A stretch of DNA of 64,000 nucleotides, from NCBI RefSeq assembly GCF_018687075.1, contig NZ_CP061285.1:1550001-1614000 (forward strand), read 5' to 3'. The DNA is from Polynucleobacter sp. MWH-UH35A. GTDB taxonomy: Bacteria; Pseudomonadota; Gammaproteobacteria; Burkholderiales; Burkholderiaceae. Each line of letters begins with the position of its first letter. Within the stretch, counting starts at the first letter, position 1. A program made the translations under genes and the position numbers. The notes beneath the pieces were generated by a model. That model was not told where the DNA came from and ran no database searches. It saw nothing but the letters and a program-made list of their open reading frames with translations. Below are positions 26,946 through 32,883 of the stretch, piece after piece.

Positions 26946-27201
26946 ACTCAAACCCTTTTAAGCCTTTGAATGGTTGATCGGAGTTGGTCGCCGCTTTACT
27001 TTCGTCCAGACAACCAAGGGAGGATAATTCTAGTCCTATTTCTCCCCCTTCAAAAGATAAAGTTTTGTGAGTGATTACTAACTTTTTAGCTGGAAAGCAC
27101 GAATTATCCCCGCAACATATGTACATGCCGAGATTTCTTTGAATAAATTCGGCAAATCAAAAGAAAAATCCCTGATCACTACTGATGAGGGTTTGCTTTT
27201 C

Positions 27202-27228
27202 TGGTGGGCCCACCAGGACTTGAACCTG
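27202..27228 (-). pseudogene. tRNA-Ile(CAU) 3'-end remnant (27 nt), att-like
   Basis: These 27 bases are identical to the last 27 bases of the two tRNA-Ile(CAU) genes (28885-28911 and 32044-32070), including the CCA end and the T arm; the match then stops abruptly. No tRNA can be folded from the following sequence. An imperfect hairpin (27169-27195) sits downstream of it as terminators do for the two real genes. A 3'-end duplicate downstream of a tRNA is the classic footprint of site-specific integration. Confidence 0.8.
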
Positions 27229-27259
27229 CCTCTAGGAGCTCAGATTGCAGAATCACCAA

Positions 27260-27898
27260 CTATTGGGTGAGCGCCGGCAAAGACCCGCTAACAACAAGGT
27301 AAAAGAAATATAAGCACCCTAGTGCTAACATACCGCCGATTAAATATTGCGGAAATTTGATTGATTGTTCTGGGAGCCCTTGCTTTTTCCCATTTAGCAT
27401 TGCCTGAACTAAATTTTCTTTTTGAAGCAGGCTCATGATGACTGCCGCAGCAATATGAATAATCACTAGCCCTAGTGTAAGGCTTGCAACTGCTTCATGG
27501 GCCTCACTCATGAAGTCCCCAAGAAATTCTTTAACGCCCCAATAGCCCGTTAATCCAATCAAAAGAATCAGCAACATTAGGCCGACCATGACGATGCCGC
27601 CCACGGGATTATGTCCAGGCGATACATGTTGATGGCCACTTAATAATCCCTTGGCATGCTCAACCATCTCTTTGGGACCTCTAACAAACTGAGAAAAACG
27701 AGCATACTTCGTTCCAATAAAACCCCACACCAGCCTAAACAAAACCAATGCAACAGCGGAATACCCAAATGCATAGTGAATCATTTGCAGGCGTTCGCTC
27801 TCTGAAGTAAACCAAGCGCCGGCAAAGCTAATTACCAAAAGCCAATGAAAGACACGCGTGGGCATATCCCACACTAAGATAGTTTGCTTATTAGTCAT
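27260..27898 (-). CDS. cytochrome b561 (SHP-DHC partner)
   Basis: A 212-aa di-heme membrane cytochrome b561 of bacterial type: four membrane segments with His residues for heme (RVFHWLLVISFAGAWF, MIHYAFGYSAVALVLFRLVW, HQHVSPGHNPVGGIVMVGLM, EAHEAVASLTLGLVIIHIAA). It would take electrons from the quinone pool and pass them to the periplasmic cytochromes encoded just upstream. Its start overlaps the DHC gene by ATGA. The order SHP-DHC-cytochrome b561 matches that known from Rhodobacter sphaeroides. It ends 32 bases before the tRNA remnant. Confidence 0.92.
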   Translation of the reverse strand: MTNKQTILVWDMPTRVFHWLLVISFAGAWFTSESERLQMIHYAFGYSAVALVLFRLVWGFIGTKYARFSQFVRGPKEMVEHAKGLLSGHQHVSPGHNPVGGIVMVGLMLLILLIGLTGYWGVKEFLGDFMSEAHEAVASLTLGLVIIHIAAAVIMSLLQKENLVQAMLNGKKQGLPEQSIKFPQYLIGGMLALGCLYFFYLVVSGSLPALTQ

Positions 27899-28353
27899 TT
27901 ACTCGGGATGGAAACATTCTTTTCGCTAAAGATACCTTCTGCCGCACTGGTATGACATGCACCACAGTTGGCGGGGCTTTTAATGCCTGATCTTTTCCAC
28001 ACATCAGCCCTGATCTCATCATGCTTACGAATAAACCAAGAAGTTTTTGTAATGCGATTATCTGGAGCTAACTCAGCGTATTTTTGTCTAGTTGCCGCAT
28101 TTTTCCTGAGCCAATTAGTAATCTCCGTTTTTTCTTTTTCATCAAGGCTCGCGTTTGTACCAAAGTGCTTGCTCAGACTTCCCATCACATTTTGCCAACT
28201 TTGCTCGCTCAATAAACCTGGTGGGTAGGCCATATGACAACTAGCACACTCAGCCTCATACGATTTAGGCATATCGGATGGCATGGGCATCTTTGCCGCA
28301 AACACTGAGCTCGCTACCGAAATTGCAAATATGGAAATAAGTAGTTTTTTCAT
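27895..28353 (-). CDS. diheme cytochrome c (DHC)
   Basis: A 152-aa periplasmic protein with signal peptide (LLISIFAISVASSVFA) and two c-type heme motifs, CASCH near residue 36 and CGACH near 131. The spacing and conserved EQSWQNVMGSLSKHFGTNAS segment fit the DHC family, which transfers electrons between cytochrome b561 and the SHP heme protein. It is 7 bases behind SHP and overlaps the b561 gene. Confidence 0.92.
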   Translation of the reverse strand: MKKLLISIFAISVASSVFAAKMPMPSDMPKSYEAECASCHMAYPPGLLSEQSWQNVMGSLSKHFGTNASLDEKEKTEITNWLRKNAATRQKYAELAPDNRITKTSWFIRKHDEIRADVWKRSGIKSPANCGACHTSAAEGIFSEKNVSIPSK

Positions 28354-28360
28354 GGGCGTC

Positions 28361-28741
28361 TTATTTAATACTCATGAGCCAAGCGAGTACATCTGCTTTT
28401 TCTTGAGCAGAGCATTCACGGCCAAGCACATCATTGCAGTTTCTCTTGAACCACTTATCCACTTTTGCCTCATCCGTGAAACGAGCTGGATTGGCTGATG
28501 GCGCCAAAGGCTTAATTGCCTTACCAGTGACAATATGCTTTGTTTCGTGATTGGGCGGATTTTCATGACAAGAAGCGCAACTCCACTCTTTTCCATGTAT
28601 TGCATTAAAAAATTGCTCTCCTTTGCTAGCAGATGCTTTTCCCGATTGAACCTCATATGATTTTAAAAGTTCCCGAGGCGTTGTAGCATGAGCCAATCCA
28701 AAAACAACTAGCGAAATAAAAAACAGTAGGGCTTTCATCAC
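28361..28741 (-). CDS. SHP-type (DUF1924) cytochrome c
   Basis: A 126-aa periplasmic monoheme cytochrome: signal peptide (ALLFFISLVVFGLAHA), heme motif CASCH within HGKEWSCASCHENPP, then IKPLAPSANPARFTDEAKVD and WFKRNCNDVLGRECSAQEKA. The asparagine in RNCND corresponds to the unusual Asn heme ligand of the sphaeroides heme protein (SHP), which binds O2 and small ligands when reduced. It heads the three-gene redox operon; the physiological substrate in this family is unsettled. Confidence 0.92.
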   Translation of the reverse strand: MMKALLFFISLVVFGLAHATTPRELLKSYEVQSGKASASKGEQFFNAIHGKEWSCASCHENPPNHETKHIVTGKAIKPLAPSANPARFTDEAKVDKWFKRNCNDVLGRECSAQEKADVLAWLMSIK

Positions 28742-28853
28742 GTGCGTCCTTTATTAACTTTATAAGTATGCGCTAAACCCAAGGCCATAGATCAAATACA
28801 CCATCAAAATACTTGGGATTGGGTCTTTGCATAAATAGCTAGTTCAGGAAATA

Positions 28854-28879
28854 AAAAGCCACTCCGAAGAGTGGCTTTT
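28854..28879. terminator. bidirectional terminator behind intron-bearing tRNA
   Basis: Perfect 11-bp stem AAAAGCCACTC / GAGTGGCTTTT with a CGAA tetraloop. It lies 5 bases beyond the tRNA 3' end and 112 bases upstream of the SHP start. An identical copy follows the intact tRNA (32013-32038). Confidence 0.9.
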
Positions 28880-28884
28880 GTTTC

Positions 28885-29212
28885 TGGTGGGCCCACCAGG
28901 ACTTGAACCTGGGACCAAAGGATTATGCTTCCCACTACAGTTTTCACTGCCCGTTTCCGGTTTGTAGTCTGGACCGTCTCTTGTCTTTACGACCTACCCG
29001 TACAGTCTCTACACCTTCTAACTATTGCTAGTTAGCTTGGCTCGGGATTACCACGCTGTTACGCAGAGGCTTCCCCGAATTTGAGTAGTTCTACATATAA
29101 GCAGAGTGAACTTACTTATATGCAACCCATTGGTAATAAACCATGACACTTTTAAATGCTTTAGGTTTACTACCCTTAAGTCCTCTGCTCTAACCAACTG
29201 AGCTATAGGCCC
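28885..29212 (-). tRNA. tRNA-Ile(CAU), interrupted by a group I intron
   Basis: Exon 1 is 29212-29179 (34 nt, acceptor to U33) and exon 2 is 28927-28885 (43 nt, starting with anticodon CAU and ending CCA). Joined, they give a 77-nt tRNA that equals the intact gene at 32044-32120 except for one base (U6 instead of C6, a U-G wobble in the acceptor stem). The CAU anticodon could in principle be Met; I favour Ile2 (C34 modified to lysidine by TilS) because the comparable Azoarcus intron sits in tRNA-Ile(CAU) and the variable region resembles Ile2. Confidence 0.88.
28928..29178 (-). ncRNA. group I self-splicing intron (IC3-like) in tRNA anticodon loop
   Basis: A 251-nt insertion between U33 and C34. 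Read on the minus strand it contains core blocks nearly identical to the 205-nt Azoarcus tRNA-Ile ribozyme as I remember it: CAAATTCGGGGAAGCCTC (within 29064-29083, P3/P4), CCCGAGCCAAGC (29046-29031 region, P6/J), GGTGTAGAGACTG (29015-29003, P3'/P7), GGTCCAG (P7') and ACAAACCGG (P9 region). The 5' exon ends in U and the intron ends in G, as group I splicing requires. No homing endonuclease is encoded. Peripheral stems are longer than in Azoarcus. Confidence 0.9.
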
Positions 29213-29510
29213 TAAAACTTGTTTTTACTACTAACTACTTAACTTCAAAAACCACATAAAACCGCTAAACACTACACACCATGAAAAATGCCCTGGTGTG
29301 TAGTGAATTTAAACCACCTTTTTCACCACTAACCCCTTGAAATCACTGAGGTCTTTACTGCTAGACCCCTAGGGCTTCTTTCTTATGAGAGCAGAAGGCC
29401 AGGATAGAACTCCATAAACAGGGGGTCTACAGTTGGTCAGTATTGGTGCGTAGTGAAATGCGTAGCGAGGTTTAGTGGAGATAGGCGTTACTTAAAGTAA
29501 TGCCAATAAA
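29213..29510. repeat. non-coding stretch with a 12-bp repeat family
   Basis: No gene seen in these 298 bases upstream of the split tRNA. CACTACACACCA (29270-29281) and TGGTGTGTAGTG (29294-29305) form a perfect 12-bp inverted repeat with a 12-base loop. A third copy with one mismatch, TGGTGCGTAGTG, lies at 29444-29455. No open reading frame or known insertion-sequence end was recognised. It may be a recombination remnant. Confidence 0.55.
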
Positions 29511-30473
29511 CTATTTCAACCTATACCCTGCATGACAAGCAACGCAAGCTTGAGTAGTATTTCCCAAGGCGATTAATGCTGGCTTAAGGTCGCCAGTAGC
29601 AGCAGTATTTTGGACTTCAATAGCAAACTTACTAGCATTGCGATGCATGGTTGATCCAATTTCCTGCATTCCTTTAGGCATGAACTTAGAGTTCTCATAA
29701 GCTCCATGCAATTTCAGTGCATTCATGCCTAAGCGATCCTCCGCTAGTTGAGCCGCCTTGTCATACTGACTTTTTCCCATTGCTTCTTGTATCTTTGAAA
29801 TCGTCAATAAGTGATCACGCATATTTGTCAAAATATGCTCTCTCATTGGAGCAGGAAATTCTACGGCAATACGATTATCTTGCATGGATATGCCAGATTG
29901 CATCATGTGCATCTGATGCATCTGCGCCATATCCACATCAACGGCTTGCGATCCTTGCAAAGACTTACCACTTTGCTCGCCATGCATTTGATGTGCATTT
30001 TCGCCTTTGTATCCCAAGATACTTGGGTCAACCATACCGGCAATCATAGCGATATGACCAAAGACCAGAAACAAGGCTACGCAGATTGCATGGATTTTGA
30101 GCTTGCCCATTTGGTCTAATGCTCTATTAACTAAACCAAACTCTTGCAGGGAAATCCAAATGAGCGGCAAACCTGCAATGACATAACTACCTACTGCAAT
30201 CGGATCAATCACTGTCCTCCATTGACCTGCTTTAGTAATGGGAATGACAGCATTAGTCATGATGTAATAAATGATGCCAACAAAATACACACCAACAGCA
30301 ATACCAGTAAAGCGATTGAGGTAATAGACCGCGCCATCAAACTTACGAGTAAAAAGTAGATACAACTCGGTGATCGCTAAAGTCTCAGCCAAGATCACAG
30401 GAATTGCCATAAAGATGATTAAGTTCCGGGGCTGATTAACAGCCAATAACTCCATGTAGTGAGTCATATTCAT
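29511..30473 (-). CDS. multi-TM protein fused to a cytochrome c'-like domain
   Basis: A 320-aa protein. The N-terminal half (about residues 15-155) has four membrane segments (for example NLIIFMAIPVILAETLAITE and ALFLVFGHIAMIAGMV) with conserved polar residues. A His/Met-rich linker follows (HQMHGEQSGKSLQG, AQMHQMHMMQSGISM). The last 110 residues form a helical bundle ending CVACHAGYRLK, the C-terminal heme site typical of cytochrome c'. I infer a membrane redox or metal-handling protein in which a periplasmic heme bundle is tethered to the membrane part. Neighbouring metal-binding genes support a metal link. No symbol is known to me. Confidence 0.7.
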   Translation of the reverse strand: MNMTHYMELLAVNQPRNLIIFMAIPVILAETLAITELYLLFTRKFDGAVYYLNRFTGIAVGVYFVGIIYYIMTNAVIPITKAGQWRTVIDPIAVGSYVIAGLPLIWISLQEFGLVNRALDQMGKLKIHAICVALFLVFGHIAMIAGMVDPSILGYKGENAHQMHGEQSGKSLQGSQAVDVDMAQMHQMHMMQSGISMQDNRIAVEFPAPMREHILTNMRDHLLTISKIQEAMGKSQYDKAAQLAEDRLGMNALKLHGAYENSKFMPKGMQEIGSTMHRNASKFAIEVQNTAATGDLKPALIALGNTTQACVACHAGYRLK

Positions 30474-30543
30474 TGCTATCTCCTATTGCCTTAATACACA
30501 AAACTACCCGAAGGTGGAGTTGTACTTATCATTTTAAAGCTCG

Positions 30544-30942
30544 TTATCCGCAATTTTTGCCAGGCATCATCTGAGGACCATGTCCTGCCGGCAAGGTAAT
30601 TCCTTTTACTTTTGCCCGTTTTTCCATCTCAGCATGTGTTGTGGTCATAATGGCTTGACGCTCTTCCCATGACTTTGCATCAGCCATCTTATCCATCATT
30701 GCTAAACGCTCTGCTGGAGTCATGAGCTGTTGCATTATCTTCATAGGCGAGTTGGGGCCCGTTATCTGACCTTGCATCATTTTTCCGCGCATCATCCCTG
30801 GACCCATGCCATTACTCATCGGACCTTGTCCCATCATCCCCATTGGTCCATTGCCGCCCATTGGACCTTGTTGAGCATGAACTATCGCAACTAAACCCAA
30901 TGCGAGGGTAGCGCCAATCACCACTTTATTAATCATCTTCAT
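30544..30942 (-). CDS. Met-rich periplasmic protein (Spy/CpxP-like helices)
   Basis: A 132-aa exported protein: signal peptide (VIGATLALGLVAIVHA), then a Gly/Met/Pro-rich stretch (about residues 25-65 with many GPMG and GMM units) and a short helical part with LMTPAERLAMMDKM and WEERQAIMTTTHAEM, similar in style to the LTxxQ region of Spy/CpxP. Dense methionines suit Cu(I) binding. A strong ribosome binding site (GAGGGAG) precedes the ATG. It is 16 bases downstream of the HMA chaperone gene. Confidence 0.7.
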   Translation of the reverse strand: MKMINKVVIGATLALGLVAIVHAQQGPMGGNGPMGMMGQGPMSNGMGPGMMRGKMMQGQITGPNSPMKIMQQLMTPAERLAMMDKMADAKSWEERQAIMTTTHAEMEKRAKVKGITLPAGHGPQMMPGKNCG

Positions 30943-30958
30943 CTCATCACTCCCTCAA

Positions 30959-31237
30959 TTAATGACAACAGCAACTTTGACCGCCACAACCGTCGCCTTT
31001 TGCCCGCTCTTTTGAGGCAACATCTGCCGAATCAATTGTTGATGGATAACCATCCGCCTCCAAGGCGGCCAACAGAGAACTTGCACCACTTGGAAAATCT
31101 CCGCTAACGCTAGCCGTACCCGCAGATAAATCTACAACTACCTTTTGCACACCGGCAACTGCACTCAGCGACTTTTCTACATGCTTAACGCATGAGCCAC
31201 AACTCATTCCCGTTACTTTCAAATGGATTGCTTCCAC
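30959..31237 (-). CDS. HMA-domain metallochaperone with Cys-rich tail
   Basis: A 92-aa cytoplasmic heavy-metal-associated domain protein. The binding loop is MSCGSCVKHVEKSL (M-x-C-x-x-C), followed by the usual ferredoxin-like strands (VQKVVVDLSAGTASVSGDF). The C-terminus adds GDGCGGQSCCCH, a cluster of five cysteines and a histidine that is not part of CopZ and could be a second metal site. It is probably a Cu(I) carrier; zinc or others cannot be excluded. It is the first gene of a minus-strand unit divergent from the Crp/Fnr-type regulator. Confidence 0.88.
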   Translation of the reverse strand: MEAIHLKVTGMSCGSCVKHVEKSLSAVAGVQKVVVDLSAGTASVSGDFPSGASSLLAALEADGYPSTIDSADVASKERAKGDGCGGQSCCCH

Positions 31238-31288
31238 GACACCCTCCTTTGTAAAAGTTCATTATTGGGCTGCTCCATAAAAAGACGT

Positions 31289-31302
31289 ATGATTCTGATC
31301 AT
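31289..31302. promoter_or_regulatory. FNR/Dnr-like palindrome
   Basis: ATGATTCTGATCAT is a perfect 5-4-5 palindrome matching the FNR-family site TTGAT-N4-ATCAA at 8 of 10 arm positions. It sits in the divergent region between the HMA gene and the Crp/Fnr-type regulator and touches the regulator's start codon at 31303, suggesting autoregulation and control of the metal genes. Confidence 0.6.
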
Positions 31303-31917
31303 ATGGAACTGTATATTCCTCAAACCCTCAAAGAGCTATTACCAGATGTACTTTTAAGTCAATGCAAAGCACGCCCCTTTGCCAAGGGTGAGTACCTTTT
31401 TCATCTAGGAAAAGCTCCTGAATACATGTTTTTTATTGTGTCTGGGGAGGCTGTGCTGAGAAGATCCAACTCTCAAGGAGAGTCAACCGTCCTGCAACGA
31501 TGCAAAGGGGGCTTTCTCAGTGAAGCCAGCTTGCTAACGGATGTATATCACTGTGATGCAATTGCCACCCATGCTGGTACTGCTATTACTATGCCAATCA
31601 AATCTTTTAGAAGCTCCCTCGAAGATGGGCAATTTTCCCTAAAGTGGATCAGGCTCTTAAGCAGAGAAATCATGCGACTACGAACCCAATCAGAAAGACT
31701 TGGGCTAAAAGATGTCAAAAGTAAATTGATTCATCTCATTGAGACCAATGGAAAGCACGGAACTCTGGTGCTGGAATCTGATTACAAGTCTCTTGCAGCA
31801 GAACTTGGAATTACGCATGAAGCGCTTTACCGCGCTATTTCCAAGATGGAGGCAGAGGGCTTGATTGAGAAACAGGCAAATTCATTAAAGCTCATCAAAA
31901 GACTGCTTAAATCTTGA
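31303..31917 (+). CDS. Crp/Fnr-family transcription regulator
   Basis: A 204-aa regulator: cNMP-binding-type beta barrel at about residues 15-115 (FAKGEYLFHLGKAPEYMFFI, SGEAVLRRSN, GGFLSEASLLTD) and a winged helix-turn-helix near the C-terminus (SLAAELGITHEALYRAISKM). The Fnr N-terminal iron-sulfur cysteines are absent; the effector is unknown. No ribosome binding site precedes the ATG, so the mRNA may be leaderless. It is divergent from the HMA, Met-rich and cytochrome c' fusion genes, its likely targets. Confidence 0.88.
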   Translation: MELYIPQTLKELLPDVLLSQCKARPFAKGEYLFHLGKAPEYMFFIVSGEAVLRRSNSQGESTVLQRCKGGFLSEASLLTDVYHCDAIATHAGTAITMPIKSFRSSLEDGQFSLKWIRLLSREIMRLRTQSERLGLKDVKSKLIHLIETNGKHGTLVLESDYKSLAAELGITHEALYRAISKMEAEGLIEKQANSLKLIKRLLKS

Positions 31918-32012
31918 ATTTATATATTCTGAGCCTTATTCCATCTTGCAAAAACAATACAAAAATAAATCGGTGGAATTTGGTAGTCGGTACCCAATAG
32001 CACAATCAAATA

Positions 32013-32038
32013 AAAAGCCACTCCGAAGAGTGGCTTTT
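32013..32038. terminator. terminator behind intact tRNA-Ile(CAU)
   Basis: Identical 11-bp stem with CGAA loop to that at 28854-28879. The identity between the two loci runs over 79 bases (28849-28927 and 32008-32086), from before the terminator through the anticodon. Confidence 0.88.
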
Positions 32039-32043
32039 GTTTC

Positions 32044-32120
32044 TGGTGGGCCCACCAGGACTTGAACCTGGGACCAAAGGATTATGAGTCCTCTGCTCTA
32101 ACCAACTGAGCTATGGGCCC
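32044..32120 (-). tRNA. tRNA-Ile(CAU), intact
   Basis: A 77-nt cloverleaf read on the minus strand: acceptor GGGCCCA / TGGGCCC, D arm GCTC...GAGC, anticodon arm with loop CTCATAA (anticodon CAT), T arm with TTCAAGT loop, encoded CCA. The same species is interrupted by an intron at 28885-29212. Ile2 (lysidine-modified) is favoured over Met, as explained there. Confidence 0.9.
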
Positions 32121-32188
32121 TATGTCTTCATTGTAATTGAAGGGTCAACAACCCCTTACCTAATGGGTGGAATTCATTTACACTCCAA

Positions 32189-32218
32189 TTAGATATACAT
32201 TATTATATGTATATCTAA
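32189..32218. promoter_or_regulatory. vapBC operator palindrome
   Basis: Perfect 12-bp arms TTAGATATACAT (32189-32200) and ATGTATATCTAA (32207-32218) around TATTAT, ending 15 bases before the antitoxin start and overlapping its ribosome binding site. This is the expected binding site for autorepression by an AbrB-type antitoxin-toxin complex. Confidence 0.8.
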
Positions 32219-32232
32219 AGGAGCCATTGATC

Positions 32233-32463
32233 ATGATCGTTTCCAAATGGGGCAATAGCCTGGCTATTCGACTGCCTTCCCAAGTAGTGGATTATTTAAA
32301 ACTTAAAGAAGGTGATGATATTGAGGTTCACGTCGCCGATAAAAAACATTTTCAAATTAAGAAGAAACCATCCCTGCAAGAGAGGATTGAAGGTCTGAGA
32401 AAATTCCGCGGACGCATGCCCGCTGATTTTCACTTTGATAGATCCGAATTAAATGAACGCTAA
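32233..32463 (+). CDS. vapB: AbrB/MazE-type antitoxin (VapB)
   Basis: A 76-aa antitoxin with a swapped-hairpin AbrB DNA-binding domain (MIVSKWGNSLAIRLPSQVVD, then LKLKEGDDIEVHV) and a C-terminal toxin-binding segment (RGRMPADFHFDRSELNER). The ATG at 32233 has AAAGGAG at ideal spacing; an upstream in-frame ATG at 32167 would read through the operator and is rejected. It overlaps the toxin gene by 11 bases. Confidence 0.9.
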   Translation: MIVSKWGNSLAIRLPSQVVDYLKLKEGDDIEVHVADKKHFQIKKKPSLQERIEGLRKFRGRMPADFHFDRSELNER

Positions 32464-32857
32464 GAAAATATTTTTTGATACAAATACCCTACTTTATCTG
32501 CTGTCCTCCGATAACAAAAAAGCAGATTGGGTCAGCAAAAATCTTCAGCATCACAATGTAATTAGCGTTCAAGTGCTCAATGAATTTACTTCAGCAAGCC
32601 TTAGAAAAATAAAAATATCTAACAGTGAGTTAGATGAGTTTTTAGATCTATTTACATCGACATTTCACGTAAGATCTCTAGATATAGATACCTTTGAGAC
32701 TGGACTTATGGTTTCCAGAAGATACGGATACCAACACTATGATTCGATGATTATTGCTGCTGCACTCCAAGCAGGTTGCGAGAGACTTTACTCAGAAGAT
32801 ATGCAGCATCGACAAATTATTGATAAGAGACTTCAAATCGTGAACCCTTTTGCATAA
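32453..32857 (+). CDS. vapC: PIN-domain toxin (VapC)
   Basis: A 134-aa PIN-domain ribonuclease. The acidic active-site residues are visible: D in FFDTNTLLYLL (residue about 8), E in LNEFTSASL (about 43), D in YQHYDSMIIAAALQAGC (about 99), and SEDMQH (about 117). VapC toxins cut specific tRNAs or rRNA when the antitoxin is degraded. It overlaps vapB and lies beside a tRNA gene in the accessory segment; it converges on rpoD. Confidence 0.92.
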   Translation: MNAKKIFFDTNTLLYLLSSDNKKADWVSKNLQHHNVISVQVLNEFTSASLRKIKISNSELDEFLDLFTSTFHVRSLDIDTFETGLMVSRRYGYQHYDSMIIAAALQAGCERLYSEDMQHRQIIDKRLQIVNPFA

Positions 32858-32883
32858 AGGGCTCACGATCTTGAGCGCGAAGA

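Noticed and set aside
26887..27126. 79-codon frame on the - strand upstream of bactofilin C
   Set aside because: Overlaps the bactofilin start, has Cys-rich unstructured composition and no ribosome binding site.
27202..27275. Third functional tRNA gene
   Set aside because: Only the last 27 nt match; the remaining sequence cannot form D or anticodon arms.
28928..29178. Insertion sequence or ordinary tRNA disruption
   Set aside because: No inverted terminal repeats, target duplication or open frame; conserved group I core blocks and exact exon restoration explain it better.
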